Positions 44,670 through 53,952 of a stretch of 64,000 nucleotides of DNA are shown one piece after another. The position numbers and the translations under genes are program-made. The DNA lies in the NCBI RefSeq assembly GCF_001548375.1, contig NZ_AP017295.1, forward strand, positions 62,001 through 126,000, in the 5' to 3' direction. The notes beneath the pieces were generated by a model, which saw nothing but the letters and a program-made list of their open reading frames with translations, searched no databases and had not been told where the DNA came from. Every line of letters begins with the position of its first letter. Position 1 is the stretch's first letter. Source of the stretch: Nostoc sp. NIES-3756. Lineage in GTDB: Bacteria > Cyanobacteriota > Cyanobacteriia > Cyanobacteriales > Nostocaceae.

Positions 44670-44871
44670 TAAGTAGGTAGACTTAATAAAATATAAGTTT
44701 GTAGTAAGGACTTTAGTCCTTTAAAACCCAGCAACAGAGCAATAAATCGCTCTCTCCGTTCTCTACGTTCGCGCAAGCGTTTCGTAGACAGACGCTGCGC
44801 GAGCTTGCTTCCCCGTAGGGGTACACTACAAACAACAACTCATTTTACATTTAATTATGTCTACCTACTTA
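44670..44871. mobile_element. MITE-like element with nested inverted repeats
   Basis: The outer ends TAAGTAGGTAGAC (44670-44682) and its perfect complement at 44859-44871 enclose 176 bp. Inside, GTTTGTAGT (44697-44705) is complemented at 44825-44833; the sequence after the left copy, GTAGTAAGGACTTTAGTCCT (44701-44720), recurs exactly at 59389-59408 in another element. The centre holds a GC-rich dispersed repeat (44760-44820). No transposase. Confidence 0.6.
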
Positions 44872-44932
44872 ATTGTCTATGCCTTTATATAGACTTCAAA
44901 AATCAAGTTCATATAAAAAATCAGCAATAAAA

Positions 44933-44987
44933 ATTTCTCAATAGCTTTGATGTATTTTGATAAGACTCATCAAAGCTATTGAGAAAT
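44933..44987 (-). terminator. Perfect 20-bp stem-loop downstream of a GT-C gene
   Basis: A 20-bp perfect inverted repeat (44933-44952 and 44968-44987) with a 15-nt loop. On the minus strand it is followed by TTTTTATTG and lies 88 bp after the stop of the GT39-like gene ending at 45075, so it probably ends that transcript. Confidence 0.7.
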
Positions 44988-45074
44988 ATATTAATTATGT
45001 TGAGAATTGTTTTGCTGTAAGTGAAAGATACTGCTTTACTATAGCTAAAGTAAAACAAGTTGATTCAGGAAGTT

Positions 45075-46769
45075 TTAACTATTGGCAGGACGATTATAAA
45101 CCTTAACAGTGAAATTATCTAGACTCATGGTTCCTGTTAGATTTTGAGTCTGTTTTAGTTCAAATTGTTTTGATAATATTTGCTGAATTTTCTGTTGTTC
45201 TCTTTCTTTATCTGCTGGGTTTTTTATTTTTGACCAAACCGGATTTTCGCTGTCTAACCAAAGCACACGAGAATATTTATTTGGCTCATCTTGGAGAACT
45301 TTTTCTAGTGAGTTTGCCAGTTTTGCAGGGTGTTGAGCTAATAGCATTACTGACGCTGTGGGTGGAGTATAGTATGCTAAACGCAAAACATGACCCCAAG
45401 CTTTAGAGTTCATAGCGATTAAGGTTGGTTGTTGTGCTTGTTGTGTTGCTATTGCGGCAATTGAATGAAAAACGGAGCGTTTTCGTAAACTATAATCACT
45501 CACGCCAATAGTCAGATATAACAGTAATAAACAAGAAGCAATCAGTGTTCGCCATTGCGTAGAAATGGCCTTTTCTAACCACAAGGTTAGTAATAATAGG
45601 CATCCAGGAAGAATTATGATCATAGTTCTTCCGCCACCAAAATTTAAAGTTGATTTTTTGGTAGCAATATCTAATACCAAAGCCAATAATAGTGGCAAAA
45701 GTCCTAGTATCAAAGCTACAGTTAATTTTCTCTGTTCACCTTGTTGCCTAAGTTTCAGGCTAGAGAAAATGATGAAAGCGATCGCTAAACAACCAACTAT
45801 AACTATACTGATTTCTGGTAAGCTTGTTATCCAGTCTCCTAATACTAAGTTACTTGCTAAAGTCTTAGCTGTATCTTGCAAGTGAATGAATATTGCCGAA
45901 CCAGAATCTTTAATAACACCAAATCTTTTTAAATCTGCACTACGGTATTGTTTGATAGCTCCCCAAAAAATCCAAGGAGTAGTTAATATTACTCCCGCAC
46001 CTAAACGCAAACCATTTTGCCACCAATGTCTTCTATCAAGATAAAGTGCTATGACAGCTAAAGCTATTACCAAATATATATAAAAATAAAATGTTAACAA
46101 ACCAGCAGCAATTGAACCAATTAAAAGGATGTTCCACAGCAACTGATAACGGCGAGTGTTTTCAGATTTGGGGGTAGTGGGTTGTTCAATCAAATGCAGA
46201 AGTGCTGATGCACTAAGTGTTGTCCACAAAACTAAAGGTGCATACATCCGCACATTAAGAGAGTGGAACAGATAAAAAGGATTAAGTCCCAAAAATGCAG
46301 CCAGTAGTAACCCACTGCGATGTCCGAGGAAAACTTTTCCTAAACTGTAGGCACTAGCGATCACACCAATGCTAAATAATGTATTTAAACTACGCATTGC
46401 TGCTTCACTGTTACCAAACAAACGTAACCAGAAATGTTGACTTAAATAAAATAGTGGTGGATGTGGTTCTCCTCCCAGCAAACGCAACAGTAAATTTTTG
46501 ACGCTTGAGATAACTGCTCCAAAACCAGATTCAACAGGAATAGTAAATACCGATAAGTATGGAGCCAAGGCTACTGGTACATCACCAGGAGTTTGGTAGC
46601 CACTTTTTTGTCCTGTAACCAAGAGTAAGGATAGTACTTCGTCGTACCAAAACTCTCGACTACCTAAATTTACTAGCCGTAAAACTACGGCAATAGCGAT
46701 CGCACTTAATGCTAATGTTTGTATGGAAACCAGTTTATTTAGCTTTGCATCTGGTAATTCAGGATTCAT
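45075..46769 (-). CDS. Polytopic glycosyltransferase, GT39/PMT-like
   Basis: A 564-residue membrane protein starting at ATG 46769. About 11-13 hydrophobic helices; the first loop has SREFWYDEVLSLLLV with the GT-C acidic pair, and EPHPPLFYLSQHFWLRLFG matches the equivalent block of the gene at 41334. The C-terminal 120 residues are soluble. It is a paralogue of the 41334-43004 protein by motif layout. Probably transfers a sugar from a polyprenyl-phosphate carrier on the periplasmic side; acceptor unknown. Confidence 0.87.
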   Translation of the reverse strand: MNPELPDAKLNKLVSIQTLALSAIAIAVVLRLVNLGSREFWYDEVLSLLLVTGQKSGYQTPGDVPVALAPYLSVFTIPVESGFGAVISSVKNLLLRLLGGEPHPPLFYLSQHFWLRLFGNSEAAMRSLNTLFSIGVIASAYSLGKVFLGHRSGLLLAAFLGLNPFYLFHSLNVRMYAPLVLWTTLSASALLHLIEQPTTPKSENTRRYQLLWNILLIGSIAAGLLTFYFYIYLVIALAVIALYLDRRHWWQNGLRLGAGVILTTPWIFWGAIKQYRSADLKRFGVIKDSGSAIFIHLQDTAKTLASNLVLGDWITSLPEISIVIVGCLAIAFIIFSSLKLRQQGEQRKLTVALILGLLPLLLALVLDIATKKSTLNFGGGRTMIIILPGCLLLLTLWLEKAISTQWRTLIASCLLLLYLTIGVSDYSLRKRSVFHSIAAIATQQAQQPTLIAMNSKAWGHVLRLAYYTPPTASVMLLAQHPAKLANSLEKVLQDEPNKYSRVLWLDSENPVWSKIKNPADKEREQQKIQQILSKQFELKQTQNLTGTMSLDNFTVKVYNRPANS

Positions 46770-46905
46770 CAATATATTTATTTATAAGGTGTTGTTGTAA
46801 TGATACCAGCAATATTTTTAGGTTTCTGTAATAATTATGTTAAGTATTGGAATACATTTTAGTGAGGAAATTAGTCTTCACTACATACAAACTCATTGTC
46901 ATACT

Positions 46906-48492
46906 TTACTTAACAGCTGCTTGAACAATATCTGCTTCTTGGACAATATATTTTTTGTTCTTTTTGATTTGTGTAAATTGAATACGCAAAGGTTGATTTG
47001 TATTAGTAACATCTAATACAGTAGGTATGCTTGGCGAAGAGAAGCAAGGATCATAAGAAGGACATATGTAAACAAAATTTTTATAGCCTTGTTCATGCAA
47101 TGCTAAACCTAGCTTACTCACAGCCTCTGGTGTTTTTGTGAGAAAAAATATTTTATCTTTAAAAGCCGATTCAAAGGTTTGGCTGACATATTGATGGGCA
47201 ACAGCTACAATTTTTTGGTCATCTTTACGGAAATAATTAAGAACATCAACAACTTCAGCATTGCCCGTGTAATAGCTGTGATTTAACCCCATGACTGTAT
47301 TTGTGTGAACACCAAGCACAAAAAATGCAACAAACACAGCACTACTAATATATTTGATACCAAACTTTTTGATAGATAAAGTAGACTCTAGCAAAAATAC
47401 TGTAAGTAGACTCAACAGAGGAATCAAAATTAATAAGAATCTAGGCCCCCACTGCTTACCGCCATCACTGGGTAGAAGTATAGGTACTAAAAATAAGAAT
47501 GGAGTAGATATAACTATAATCTTTTGCATTACAGATGTCAGTTTCATAGGCTTATAAAACACAGACAATCCTGTAAACACAAGTATGAAATATATGATGG
47601 GAAAGTATTGCCGGAAATTCTTCCACAATGTGTCAAAAATTTTCTTAGCAGTTTTTAGCCTTGTTTGCAGGGAAAATTCTTCTACAACTTGTAATGCGTG
47701 AGCGCCTAAAGGATGATTGTAAATTAATTGATTAGCAATAAAAAAGCCAATAATTGTTGTAATTAAGGCGAAGATAAATAATGTTTTTCGTTGGTCAATA
47801 ACATTGAAGTTACCTAAATTCCATTTATAAGAAAGCACAATTAACGGTAATAAAATTACAATTAAGGCAAGAAACTCAGGTCTAAACCAAACTGACAAGC
47901 CAATCAAAATCCCACTAATTACTGCATCTTTTTGAGTAAAAGTTTCTTGCCCTTTAGTTAAAATAATTGCTAGTCCACCAAACGCTAGACTAACTGCTAG
48001 TGTATGCTCCCAATACATGGCGCTATACATAGTAAGTGGGGAAGCAAATATTAGTGTGGTAAGACCAACAGAGGTTAACAATACACTAACTTTAAAAAAC
48101 TGACAAATGCGATAGAAATTAAACCAGATTACCCAAGTAGATAATAGTGGAACTATATAAAAACCTCGATAGCCAAATAAGGCATGAAAAGGTGCTGTGA
48201 CTAGAGGAAAGGTGAAGGGGAAGGTAATGTAGTAACGATTAGCTATTTTATAACTAAAAGGTGGTTCAAAAGGATATAATCCATTGTCCCAAAGATTATG
48301 TACCCATGAGGGTACTGTTAAATTCAAATCAAAATTGAGCTTTCCTGAACTAAACTGTTGAGCAAGTAAAGCTTTTAGTCCAGCATCACCACTAAAATAA
48401 ATATCATTAGGTACTCGTGAGAGTAAATACAAGGAAAAGATTATACCTAATAAGATAATTGCTAAAGGTACATTAACTTTTAGTGCTTTCAT
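46906..48492 (-). CDS. Polytopic membrane protein, probable GT-C glycosyltransferase
   Basis: A 528-residue protein starting at ATG 48492 (a TTG four codons upstream is less likely). About 10-12 hydrophobic helices; the first loop contains IYFSGDAGLKALLAQQF with an aspartate in the GT-C position, and the last 110 residues are soluble. The fold and neighbours suggest a lipid-linked-sugar-dependent glycosyltransferase, more distant than the two PMT-like proteins. It lies 137 bp upstream of the 46769 gene on the same strand. I cannot give a substrate. Confidence 0.75.
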   Translation of the reverse strand: MKALKVNVPLAIILLGIIFSLYLLSRVPNDIYFSGDAGLKALLAQQFSSGKLNFDLNLTVPSWVHNLWDNGLYPFEPPFSYKIANRYYITFPFTFPLVTAPFHALFGYRGFYIVPLLSTWVIWFNFYRICQFFKVSVLLTSVGLTTLIFASPLTMYSAMYWEHTLAVSLAFGGLAIILTKGQETFTQKDAVISGILIGLSVWFRPEFLALIVILLPLIVLSYKWNLGNFNVIDQRKTLFIFALITTIIGFFIANQLIYNHPLGAHALQVVEEFSLQTRLKTAKKIFDTLWKNFRQYFPIIYFILVFTGLSVFYKPMKLTSVMQKIIVISTPFLFLVPILLPSDGGKQWGPRFLLILIPLLSLLTVFLLESTLSIKKFGIKYISSAVFVAFFVLGVHTNTVMGLNHSYYTGNAEVVDVLNYFRKDDQKIVAVAHQYVSQTFESAFKDKIFFLTKTPEAVSKLGLALHEQGYKNFVYICPSYDPCFSSPSIPTVLDVTNTNQPLRIQFTQIKKNKKYIVQEADIVQAAVK

Positions 48493-48745
48493 GTTGAAAA
48501 TCAAGAGAAAATCTAACTAAAATTAATAGAAGAACTTAAAAAAATGTAGTCATCAGTAATGATGGTCTCAGTTGAGATTAAAGTAGTAGAAAAGCATCTG
48601 CAATCAAACTTACAATATCATGTTGTGAATTAACTTGTTAAAATAAAGTGTAAAAGTTGTATAATTTTTTAATATGCCTAATGATAAATCTAATGCTTTT
48701 AGGCTTATTTAGTATAAATTTTTTTAGAGATATTTTGAATTTACT

Positions 48746-49906
48746 GTGAATTATAAAACGATTGATACAATTCTTGAGCGTACCTTGCTAGGGGATGATA
48801 TATCGCCACAAGAAGGAGTAGTATTACTCAAGCAAACTGACATAGGGGCGATCGCAGCTATTCGCGCGACGGCTGACAAACTCCGCCACCAGCAAGCAGG
48901 TGATACGGTTACTTACGTAATTAACCGTAATATAAACTTTACTAACATTTGTGAGCAACACTGTAGTTTTTGTGCTTTTCGCCGGGATGATGGAGATGAT
49001 GACGCTTATTGGTTAGATTGGACAGCCATTCTAGAAAAATCCCATGATGCTGTGCAAAGAGGGGCAACAGAAATCTGTATGCAGGGAGGACTACACCCAC
49101 AAGCGCAGATTAACGGTAAATCTCTGCCTTACTATCTCAAATTAGTAGAAACTATCAAGCAAGAGTATCCGCAAATTCATCTCCATGCTTTCTCACCGCA
49201 AGAAGTGCAGTTTATCGCCAGAGTGGATGGACTGGAATATATTGATGTCATCTCTGCTTTGCAAAATGCTGGTGTTGATTCTATGCCAGGAACAGCAGCA
49301 GAGGTCTTAGATGATGAAGTACGGCGCATACTCTGCCCAGAAAAAATTAATACTGCAACTTGGTTAGAAATTATAGGTATAGCCCATAAACTAGGTTTAC
49401 ATACCACCAGCACCATACTATCAGGACATATCGAAACCCCAGAACAACAAATTGGGCATTTAGAAAAATTGCGATCGCTACAACAAACAGCAGTTAATCA
49501 CCAATACCCAGCAAGGATTACAGAGTTTATTGTCCTGCCTTTTGTTGGTCAAGAAGCACCTAAATCTTTACGTCGGCGTGTAGGACGCGACCAACCAGTG
49601 TTAGCCGATACCTTATTACTGGGTGCAGTAGCACGAATTTATTTAGGTAATTGGATACCCAACCATCAACCAAGTTGGGTCAAACTAGGTTTAGCTGGGG
49701 CAACCCAAGCCCTAACTTGGGGTTGTAATGATATTGGCGGCACATTGATGGAAGAACACATCACCACAATGGCTGGTGCAGTGGGTGGTACATGTATGGA
49801 AGTGGAAACATTGCAAAGTGCGATCGCCTCTTCAGGCAGACCATACCAACAACGAGATACGCTTTATCACCCTGTAGATTCAGCAAAAAAATTGGCTAAT
49901 GCTTAA
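48746..49906 (+). CDS. cofH: CofH, F0 synthase subunit (radical SAM)
   Basis: A 386-residue radical-SAM enzyme starting at GTG 48746. The iron-sulphur motif is C69-x3-C73-x2-C76 in [10 protein letters not shown], followed by [10 protein letters not shown], the [10 protein letters not shown] strand and the C-terminal DIGGTLMEE motif typical of CofH. With CofG it joins tyrosine to a flavin precursor to make the deazaflavin F0, used by cyanobacterial photolyases and in F420. CofG is not adjacent. Promoter region: 253 bp upstream with no clear element. Confidence 0.93.
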   Translation: MNYKTIDTILERTLLGDDISPQEGVVLLKQTDIGAIAAIRATADKLRHQQAGDTVTYVINRNINFTNICEQHCSFCAFRRDDGDDDAYWLDWTAILEKSHDAVQRGATEICMQGGLHPQAQINGKSLPYYLKLVETIKQEYPQIHLHAFSPQEVQFIARVDGLEYIDVISALQNAGVDSMPGTAAEVLDDEVRRILCPEKINTATWLEIIGIAHKLGLHTTSTILSGHIETPEQQIGHLEKLRSLQQTAVNHQYPARITEFIVLPFVGQEAPKSLRRRVGRDQPVLADTLLLGAVARIYLGNWIPNHQPSWVKLGLAGATQALTWGCNDIGGTLMEEHITTMAGAVGGTCMEVETLQSAIASSGRPYQQRDTLYHPVDSAKKLANA

Positions 49907-50649
49907 TTTGGTATATGTAAGCCTTCTATCCTACTCAAAGTGACCAATAAAACTCTGATTCTTCTGCTTTTGACTCTGTGTCTGCGTGGTTGAATAAATT
50001 ATTTCTGAGTACAAAGACACAGAGTCAAGAGGTTTTAAAATAATTTCTAGACTATGATTTTCTACTCACCCTTATTTTTTCTCTTCCTGTAAAGCAAAAG
50101 AGATTCAACTAGCCTGATCCAAAAATTAGTATTTAATGTAGATAAGAGAATATTTTTTAGCAAATTATGAAGTATATTTTTATATGTCTAAAAACCATAA
50201 ATATTCGTCTTGACAATCAAGGAGAATCACGTTATTTAATTAGATACTAAGGAGGTATAAAAATAAAACTCAGAAATAAAAGTCTAATAATAAAAAACTT
50301 ACTGTGCAAAATTTTGACGGAACTACCGTTAAAAATAGGAAGAAATTGAAACACCGAAGTAGACCAGGTAAAATTTATTTGTCTCTAAGTTATCCAAGAA
50401 ACAAAACGCGAAAAGTAATTACACTTTCTATTTTTACCTCGTCCTCCCCCCGGCGTTTCCTACTGTGCTAGATATGCTCAATATATAGTTTTTTATTTCT
50501 GATAACAGTGTTCTAACTATCAGTTTATAAGTATCTTAGTAAACGCCAAAATAGTATAAATTATCAAGTTTTCGATTACGCGAAAATTAGAAGTCTCAAT
50601 TTCTACATAGCTACAATTTAATAGTGACAATCAAAATTGATTAACAACA
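49907..50649. other. Intergenic region with one dispersed repeat
   Basis: 743 bp. At 49969-50026 a repeat of type GACTCTGTGTC...GACACAGAGTC forms a hairpin similar to the one at 41248-41320. The remainder is AT-rich with no credible ORF; a GTTAAAAATAGG...ATTGAAAC stretch at about 50330-50352 superficially recalls CRISPR repeats but occurs once. Confidence 0.55.
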
Positions 50650-51081
50650 GTGGTTTGGAGTAATTTGTGGGTAGGATTTGGTTGTCAATCAGGTGTATCA
50701 CATCACTTAATCACCGCCGCCATCAACCAAGTTTTCCAAGAAAACAAACTTGAACAAAAAATAATTACAGGGATTGCCACAATCGATACAAAAGCATCAG
50801 AACCTGGCTTAGTAGAGTTTTGTAGCTGGCTTGAATTACCCATAAAAACCTTTAGCGCAGAATTATTGGCTCATGTTGCTGTTCCGCATCCTAGTCAAAT
50901 GATTGCGGCAAAAGTAGGAACTGCTAGTGTTGCTGAGGCTGCGGCTATACTTGCGGCTTCAGCCAATGAAAAACAGCAGTTTGGGGTAAAGCTTTTAGTT
51001 CCTAAACAAATCTTTCGCTTACCTGGGGAACCGGGAGTAGTAACGATCGCGATCGCTTATTCTACCGATCTTAAAACGTAG
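50650..51081 (+). CDS. Stand-alone CbiG C-terminal/CobE-like protein
   Basis: A 143-residue protein starting at GTG 50650 (GTG 50665 is an alternative). It matches the CobE/CbiG_C domain: LWVGFGCQSGVSHHLITAAI at the N-terminus, IATIDTKASEPGLVEFC, TFSAELLAHVAVPHPS and VGTASVAEAAAILAA. In cobalamin synthesis CbiG opens the delta-lactone of cobalt-precorrin-5A; the isolated C-terminal domain corresponds to CobE, whose exact role is uncertain. No other cobalamin gene is adjacent. The last 25 bp overlap the 3' end of the converging membrane-protein gene. Confidence 0.88.
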   Translation: MVWSNLWVGFGCQSGVSHHLITAAINQVFQENKLEQKIITGIATIDTKASEPGLVEFCSWLELPIKTFSAELLAHVAVPHPSQMIAAKVGTASVAEAAAILAASANEKQQFGVKLLVPKQIFRLPGEPGVVTIAIAYSTDLKT

Positions 51082-51410
51082 TTGATAAAGCTAGAAACAA
51101 TAGATAGGACAATTGAACCCAACAAAGCAGCTAAAAAGCCTTCAATCTTAAAATCAGAACCAGGCGTGATAGCACTTGCCAACCATAGAGTTAAAGCATT
51201 AATCACAAATGTAAATAAACCAAAAGTTAGTAAGGTAATGGGAAATGACAAAATGCTGAGAATTGGTCTAATCAAAGCATTGACTAACCCAATCACTATG
51301 ACAGCAATAAGAGCCGTAATAAAACCATTAACAGTGAATCCTGGTACGATGTGGGCAGTGATGAGTAAAGCCAATGCAGTACCGAGCCAAGTAAATAAAA
51401 AGTGTTTCAT
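51057..51410 (-). CDS. Phage holin family IV-like membrane protein
   Basis: A 117-residue protein starting at ATG 51410, with four hydrophobic helices. LGTALALLITAHIVPGF at the N-terminus and GLVNALIRPILSILSFPITL match the small 4-TMS protein family named after a mycobacteriophage holin (YvlD-like). In bacteria these are chromosomal membrane proteins, not phage genes. Its 3' end overlaps the CbiG-like gene by 25 bp on the opposite strand. Confidence 0.88.
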   Translation of the reverse strand: MKHFLFTWLGTALALLITAHIVPGFTVNGFITALIAVIVIGLVNALIRPILSILSFPITLLTFGLFTFVINALTLWLASAITPGSDFKIEGFLAALLGSIVLSIVSSFINYVLRSVE

Positions 51411-51519
51411 CAGTTGTTATTTGACACAAATCAGTAAGTTTAGGTGTAAGGATACACTGAGTGCTGAGTTAAGTTACCCTTTAGGGATGAGAAACTCAGC
51501 AGTGAGCATTTACTCTAGC

Positions 51520-52515
51520 CTAACGTTGCTGGGACGATGTGCTACGTCCTGTATTAGGCGATGAGCTTCGCCCCGTCGTTGGCGAACGCCGTACTAGTGC
51601 TTCCCAAGTAGCACCACCAGCCACACCATCAGGTTCTATACCATAGCGTCTTTGAGCAGCTTTGAGTGCTTCCTCTGTCTGCACTCCAAAATATCCATCA
51701 ACCCCACCCTTTAAAAAACCAAGCTGACTCAATCTTTGTTGTAACTTGGTTACTTCCGAATTTTTCATCCCCACACGCAAAATCGGCCAGCCTTCGGTAG
51801 TGTATTGTATACCAGAAAGTCGTTGATCAGCAGGTGTGGTGCTAAAGCTTGGGGTGGAAGATGGTCGTTGTGGGGTTGTTTGTCTTCTGGGATTGGGCGT
51901 TGTTACCCGAGAAGGAGCGGGTTTAGTATTAACAACTTGATTAGAAGGCTGTCTAGAGGTAGTTGGTCTTGGCTGAGGTCTTGTATTATTTAATGGAGCA
52001 GGAGTTGTAACTCTGGGGTTAACAGTCGGAGTAGTTGTTGACTGGGTGGGAACAGGAAAATCATTTACTAAGTTGGCTGGCGGATTTGGTGTTGTGCTTG
52101 GTACAGAAGCAGATGGTATACCTGTTGCTTGATTAGGAAATAATCTTTGCCAAGTAGCAGCATCAACAATACCATCTGGAGTTAAGCCAGCCGCTTGTTT
52201 GAACCCAGACACAGCATTGGCTGTACTTTCGTTATAAACTCCATCTACTGCACCTGAATAAAACCCTAAAAGCCTCAGCGCCGCTTGCAGTTCAGAGACA
52301 CGTTCACCTTGACTCCCAACTCTGAGGGTAGGACGGTTAATGACAACTTGTTGGGCAATTTGTTGTGGTGGCGCAATTGCTACAACAGCCGAAGAGCCGA
52401 TGAAAGTAGTCATCGAGGATAATATAAGAAGCCAATAAAACTTGCTTACCCTAAAGCAGCGAAATGTATTTTGTGGCTTTAAGTAAGTGATACTTGCTCT
52501 CAAGCTGGCTTTCAT
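51520..52515 (-). CDS. Secreted protein with two peptidoglycan-binding domains
   Basis: A 331-residue protein starting at ATG 52515. A hydrophobic export segment lies at about 28-46. Two PG_binding_1 domains follow: about 63-130 (LRVGSQGERVSELQAALRLL...DGIVDAATWQRLF) and about 243-310 (LRVGMKNSEVTKLQQRLSQL...DGVAGGATWEALV). They are linked by a Pro/Thr/Arg-rich stretch of about 110 residues, presumably disordered. There is no catalytic domain, so it probably tethers or organises at the cell wall. Confidence 0.92.
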   Translation of the reverse strand: MKASLRASITYLKPQNTFRCFRVSKFYWLLILSSMTTFIGSSAVVAIAPPQQIAQQVVINRPTLRVGSQGERVSELQAALRLLGFYSGAVDGVYNESTANAVSGFKQAAGLTPDGIVDAATWQRLFPNQATGIPSASVPSTTPNPPANLVNDFPVPTQSTTTPTVNPRVTTPAPLNNTRPQPRPTTSRQPSNQVVNTKPAPSRVTTPNPRRQTTPQRPSSTPSFSTTPADQRLSGIQYTTEGWPILRVGMKNSEVTKLQQRLSQLGFLKGGVDGYFGVQTEEALKAAQRRYGIEPDGVAGGATWEALVRRSPTTGRSSSPNTGRSTSSQQR

Positions 52516-52623
52516 AGAAATTGCTCTCAGAATCTTCTGATGCTAATATTATCGCCGCTTGAGTTAATTGAGTAGTAATTTTTAAATAGTCATTAGGAAA
52601 TAATGATCTGTGATGCTTTAATG

Positions 52624-53754
52624 CTATTTATTAAGAATCCCTAAGTGCTGGAATATGTAAATCACCGCAGCGAGACGACTTTTAACACCAAACTTCTCAT
52701 AAACGTTTTCTAAATGTTTCTTGACAGTGCGATCGCTTATTCCTAAAAGCTGTGCAACTTCGTTTGTACTTTGATCTTTTGCCAACCAAAACAATACTTC
52801 CGCTTCCCGTTTGGTTAGCCCCATCATTTGCAGCACTTCAATTGAGAACTCGATTGGTTGAGTTTCTTCTAATAACAAGTAAATTTGTCCTAACTCGGTA
52901 TTGTAATTTAAACGAATTGTTAGTCTGCGTCCATCTAATTCTAAGCGCAGAGGACAAGGAGAAGTAAAAGTTTCCGTTGATTGGACTAACTCGAATACTT
53001 GGTGATTTACCCATCTTTGCAAGAGGTCAGGCAAAAAAAATTTGGCATTCGATGGTGGAAAGTAGTGATGTAATATTTCCCCTGCTTTTTGAGTCATCCA
53101 CTTCACCTTACCGTTAATAGACAGTGAAATGATTGCTGCTTGCTCGGTTACTTGGTGTTGTTCGACAAGTTGATACTGTAACTGGTTAAAAGCAACCAGA
53201 TTTTCGTATGCTTGTTGGAGATGAGGACGAATTAGATTGAGGATTAGGCGATCGCGTTGTGTGAAGTTGCGGCGATCGCGGCTGATTGATAAAACCAAGT
53301 GGTCTTGTCCTTGATGAAACCGATCAGCATTGCCGATGGAGGGAAGCTGAAAGTATATGCTCATCTGATCTGCCAATCCAAACGACTGAAAAAAAGCATA
53401 AAAAGCTTCTCTGCATTGAAATTCTTGCTCATTAAAAAAATCGGAAATTGCTAGTGCTTGTCCATCAAGTGTTTGGAAATAATGCTGTGCAACTGGATGA
53501 GCCAAAAAATTTTGACGTTGAGATGTGAATGATTCCGCAGCCATCCCTACTTCGTAACGAGGAAACGTGTAGAAACGAGGTGAGAAGGGTGTATCTCCAA
53601 TATTGAAACTTCCTATAGCAAATGTTTCTGCACCTACTAATTTTGGTAAAGCAGTCAGTACTTGTGTGGGAAATTTATCAAGACTGCAAGGCGCGTAAAG
53701 CGATCGCACAAACTCAAGCATACGCTGCCAATCAGTGTGTGTCAAAGTTTCCAT
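52624..53754 (-). CDS. LuxR-type transcriptional regulator
   Basis: A 376-residue regulator starting at ATG 53754. The C-terminal HTH (about 310-375) reads LTKREAEVLFWLAKDQSTNEVA then SDRTVKKHLENVYEKFGVKSR. A PAS-like module may lie at about 200-295 (AAIISLSINGKVKWMTQKAGEIL). The N-terminal 190 residues form an unassigned sensory region. There is no receiver domain, so it probably senses a ligand. It diverges from the secreted-protein gene at 53953 across 198 bp containing a near-palindrome (53794-53809). Confidence 0.9.
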   Translation of the reverse strand: METLTHTDWQRMLEFVRSLYAPCSLDKFPTQVLTALPKLVGAETFAIGSFNIGDTPFSPRFYTFPRYEVGMAAESFTSQRQNFLAHPVAQHYFQTLDGQALAISDFFNEQEFQCREAFYAFFQSFGLADQMSIYFQLPSIGNADRFHQGQDHLVLSISRDRRNFTQRDRLILNLIRPHLQQAYENLVAFNQLQYQLVEQHQVTEQAAIISLSINGKVKWMTQKAGEILHHYFPPSNAKFFLPDLLQRWVNHQVFELVQSTETFTSPCPLRLELDGRRLTIRLNYNTELGQIYLLLEETQPIEFSIEVLQMMGLTKREAEVLFWLAKDQSTNEVAQLLGISDRTVKKHLENVYEKFGVKSRLAAVIYIFQHLGILNK

Positions 53755-53793
53755 ATTTTTCTACAAATAAATAATTACTCCTTCACAATTAAC

Positions 53794-53809
53794 TACGGCG
53801 ATCGTCGTA
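53794..53809. promoter_or_regulatory. Near-palindrome in the divergent promoter region
   Basis: TACGGCGATCGTCGTA is symmetric except for one base pair position and stands out in an AT-rich 198-bp gap between the LuxR regulator and the secreted-protein gene. A candidate operator, though GCGATCG is part of HIP1-like sequence common in this genome. Confidence 0.4.
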
Positions 53810-53952
53810 TTGTCTGTTTATAAAAATTTTGACATTTTATGTAACATACCCAGAAAAAAAATACAGTCAATTCAAGGTTTTCTTATACATCGTTAATAAA
53901 ACCTTTTGACTAATTAACACTGTTGAAAGTTGAAGTAGAGGAGCAGTTATTT

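Larger units (their letters stand above)
44318..45074. other. Intergenic region with a MITE-like element and a long hairpin
   Basis: 757 bp. The left 350 bp are AT-rich and featureless. A MITE-like element occupies 44670-44871 and a perfect 20-bp stem-loop lies at 44933-44987; both have separate entries. No ORF is credible. Confidence 0.6.

Noticed and set aside
50325..50355. CRISPR-repeat-like sequence ending in ATTGAAAC
   Set aside because: It occurs once, with no regular spacing or second copy nearby, and no cas genes are present.
51057..51410. Holin-like gene as evidence of a prophage
   Set aside because: The family name is historical; no integrase, capsid, terminase or lysin gene is nearby, and such genes are common on bacterial chromosomes.
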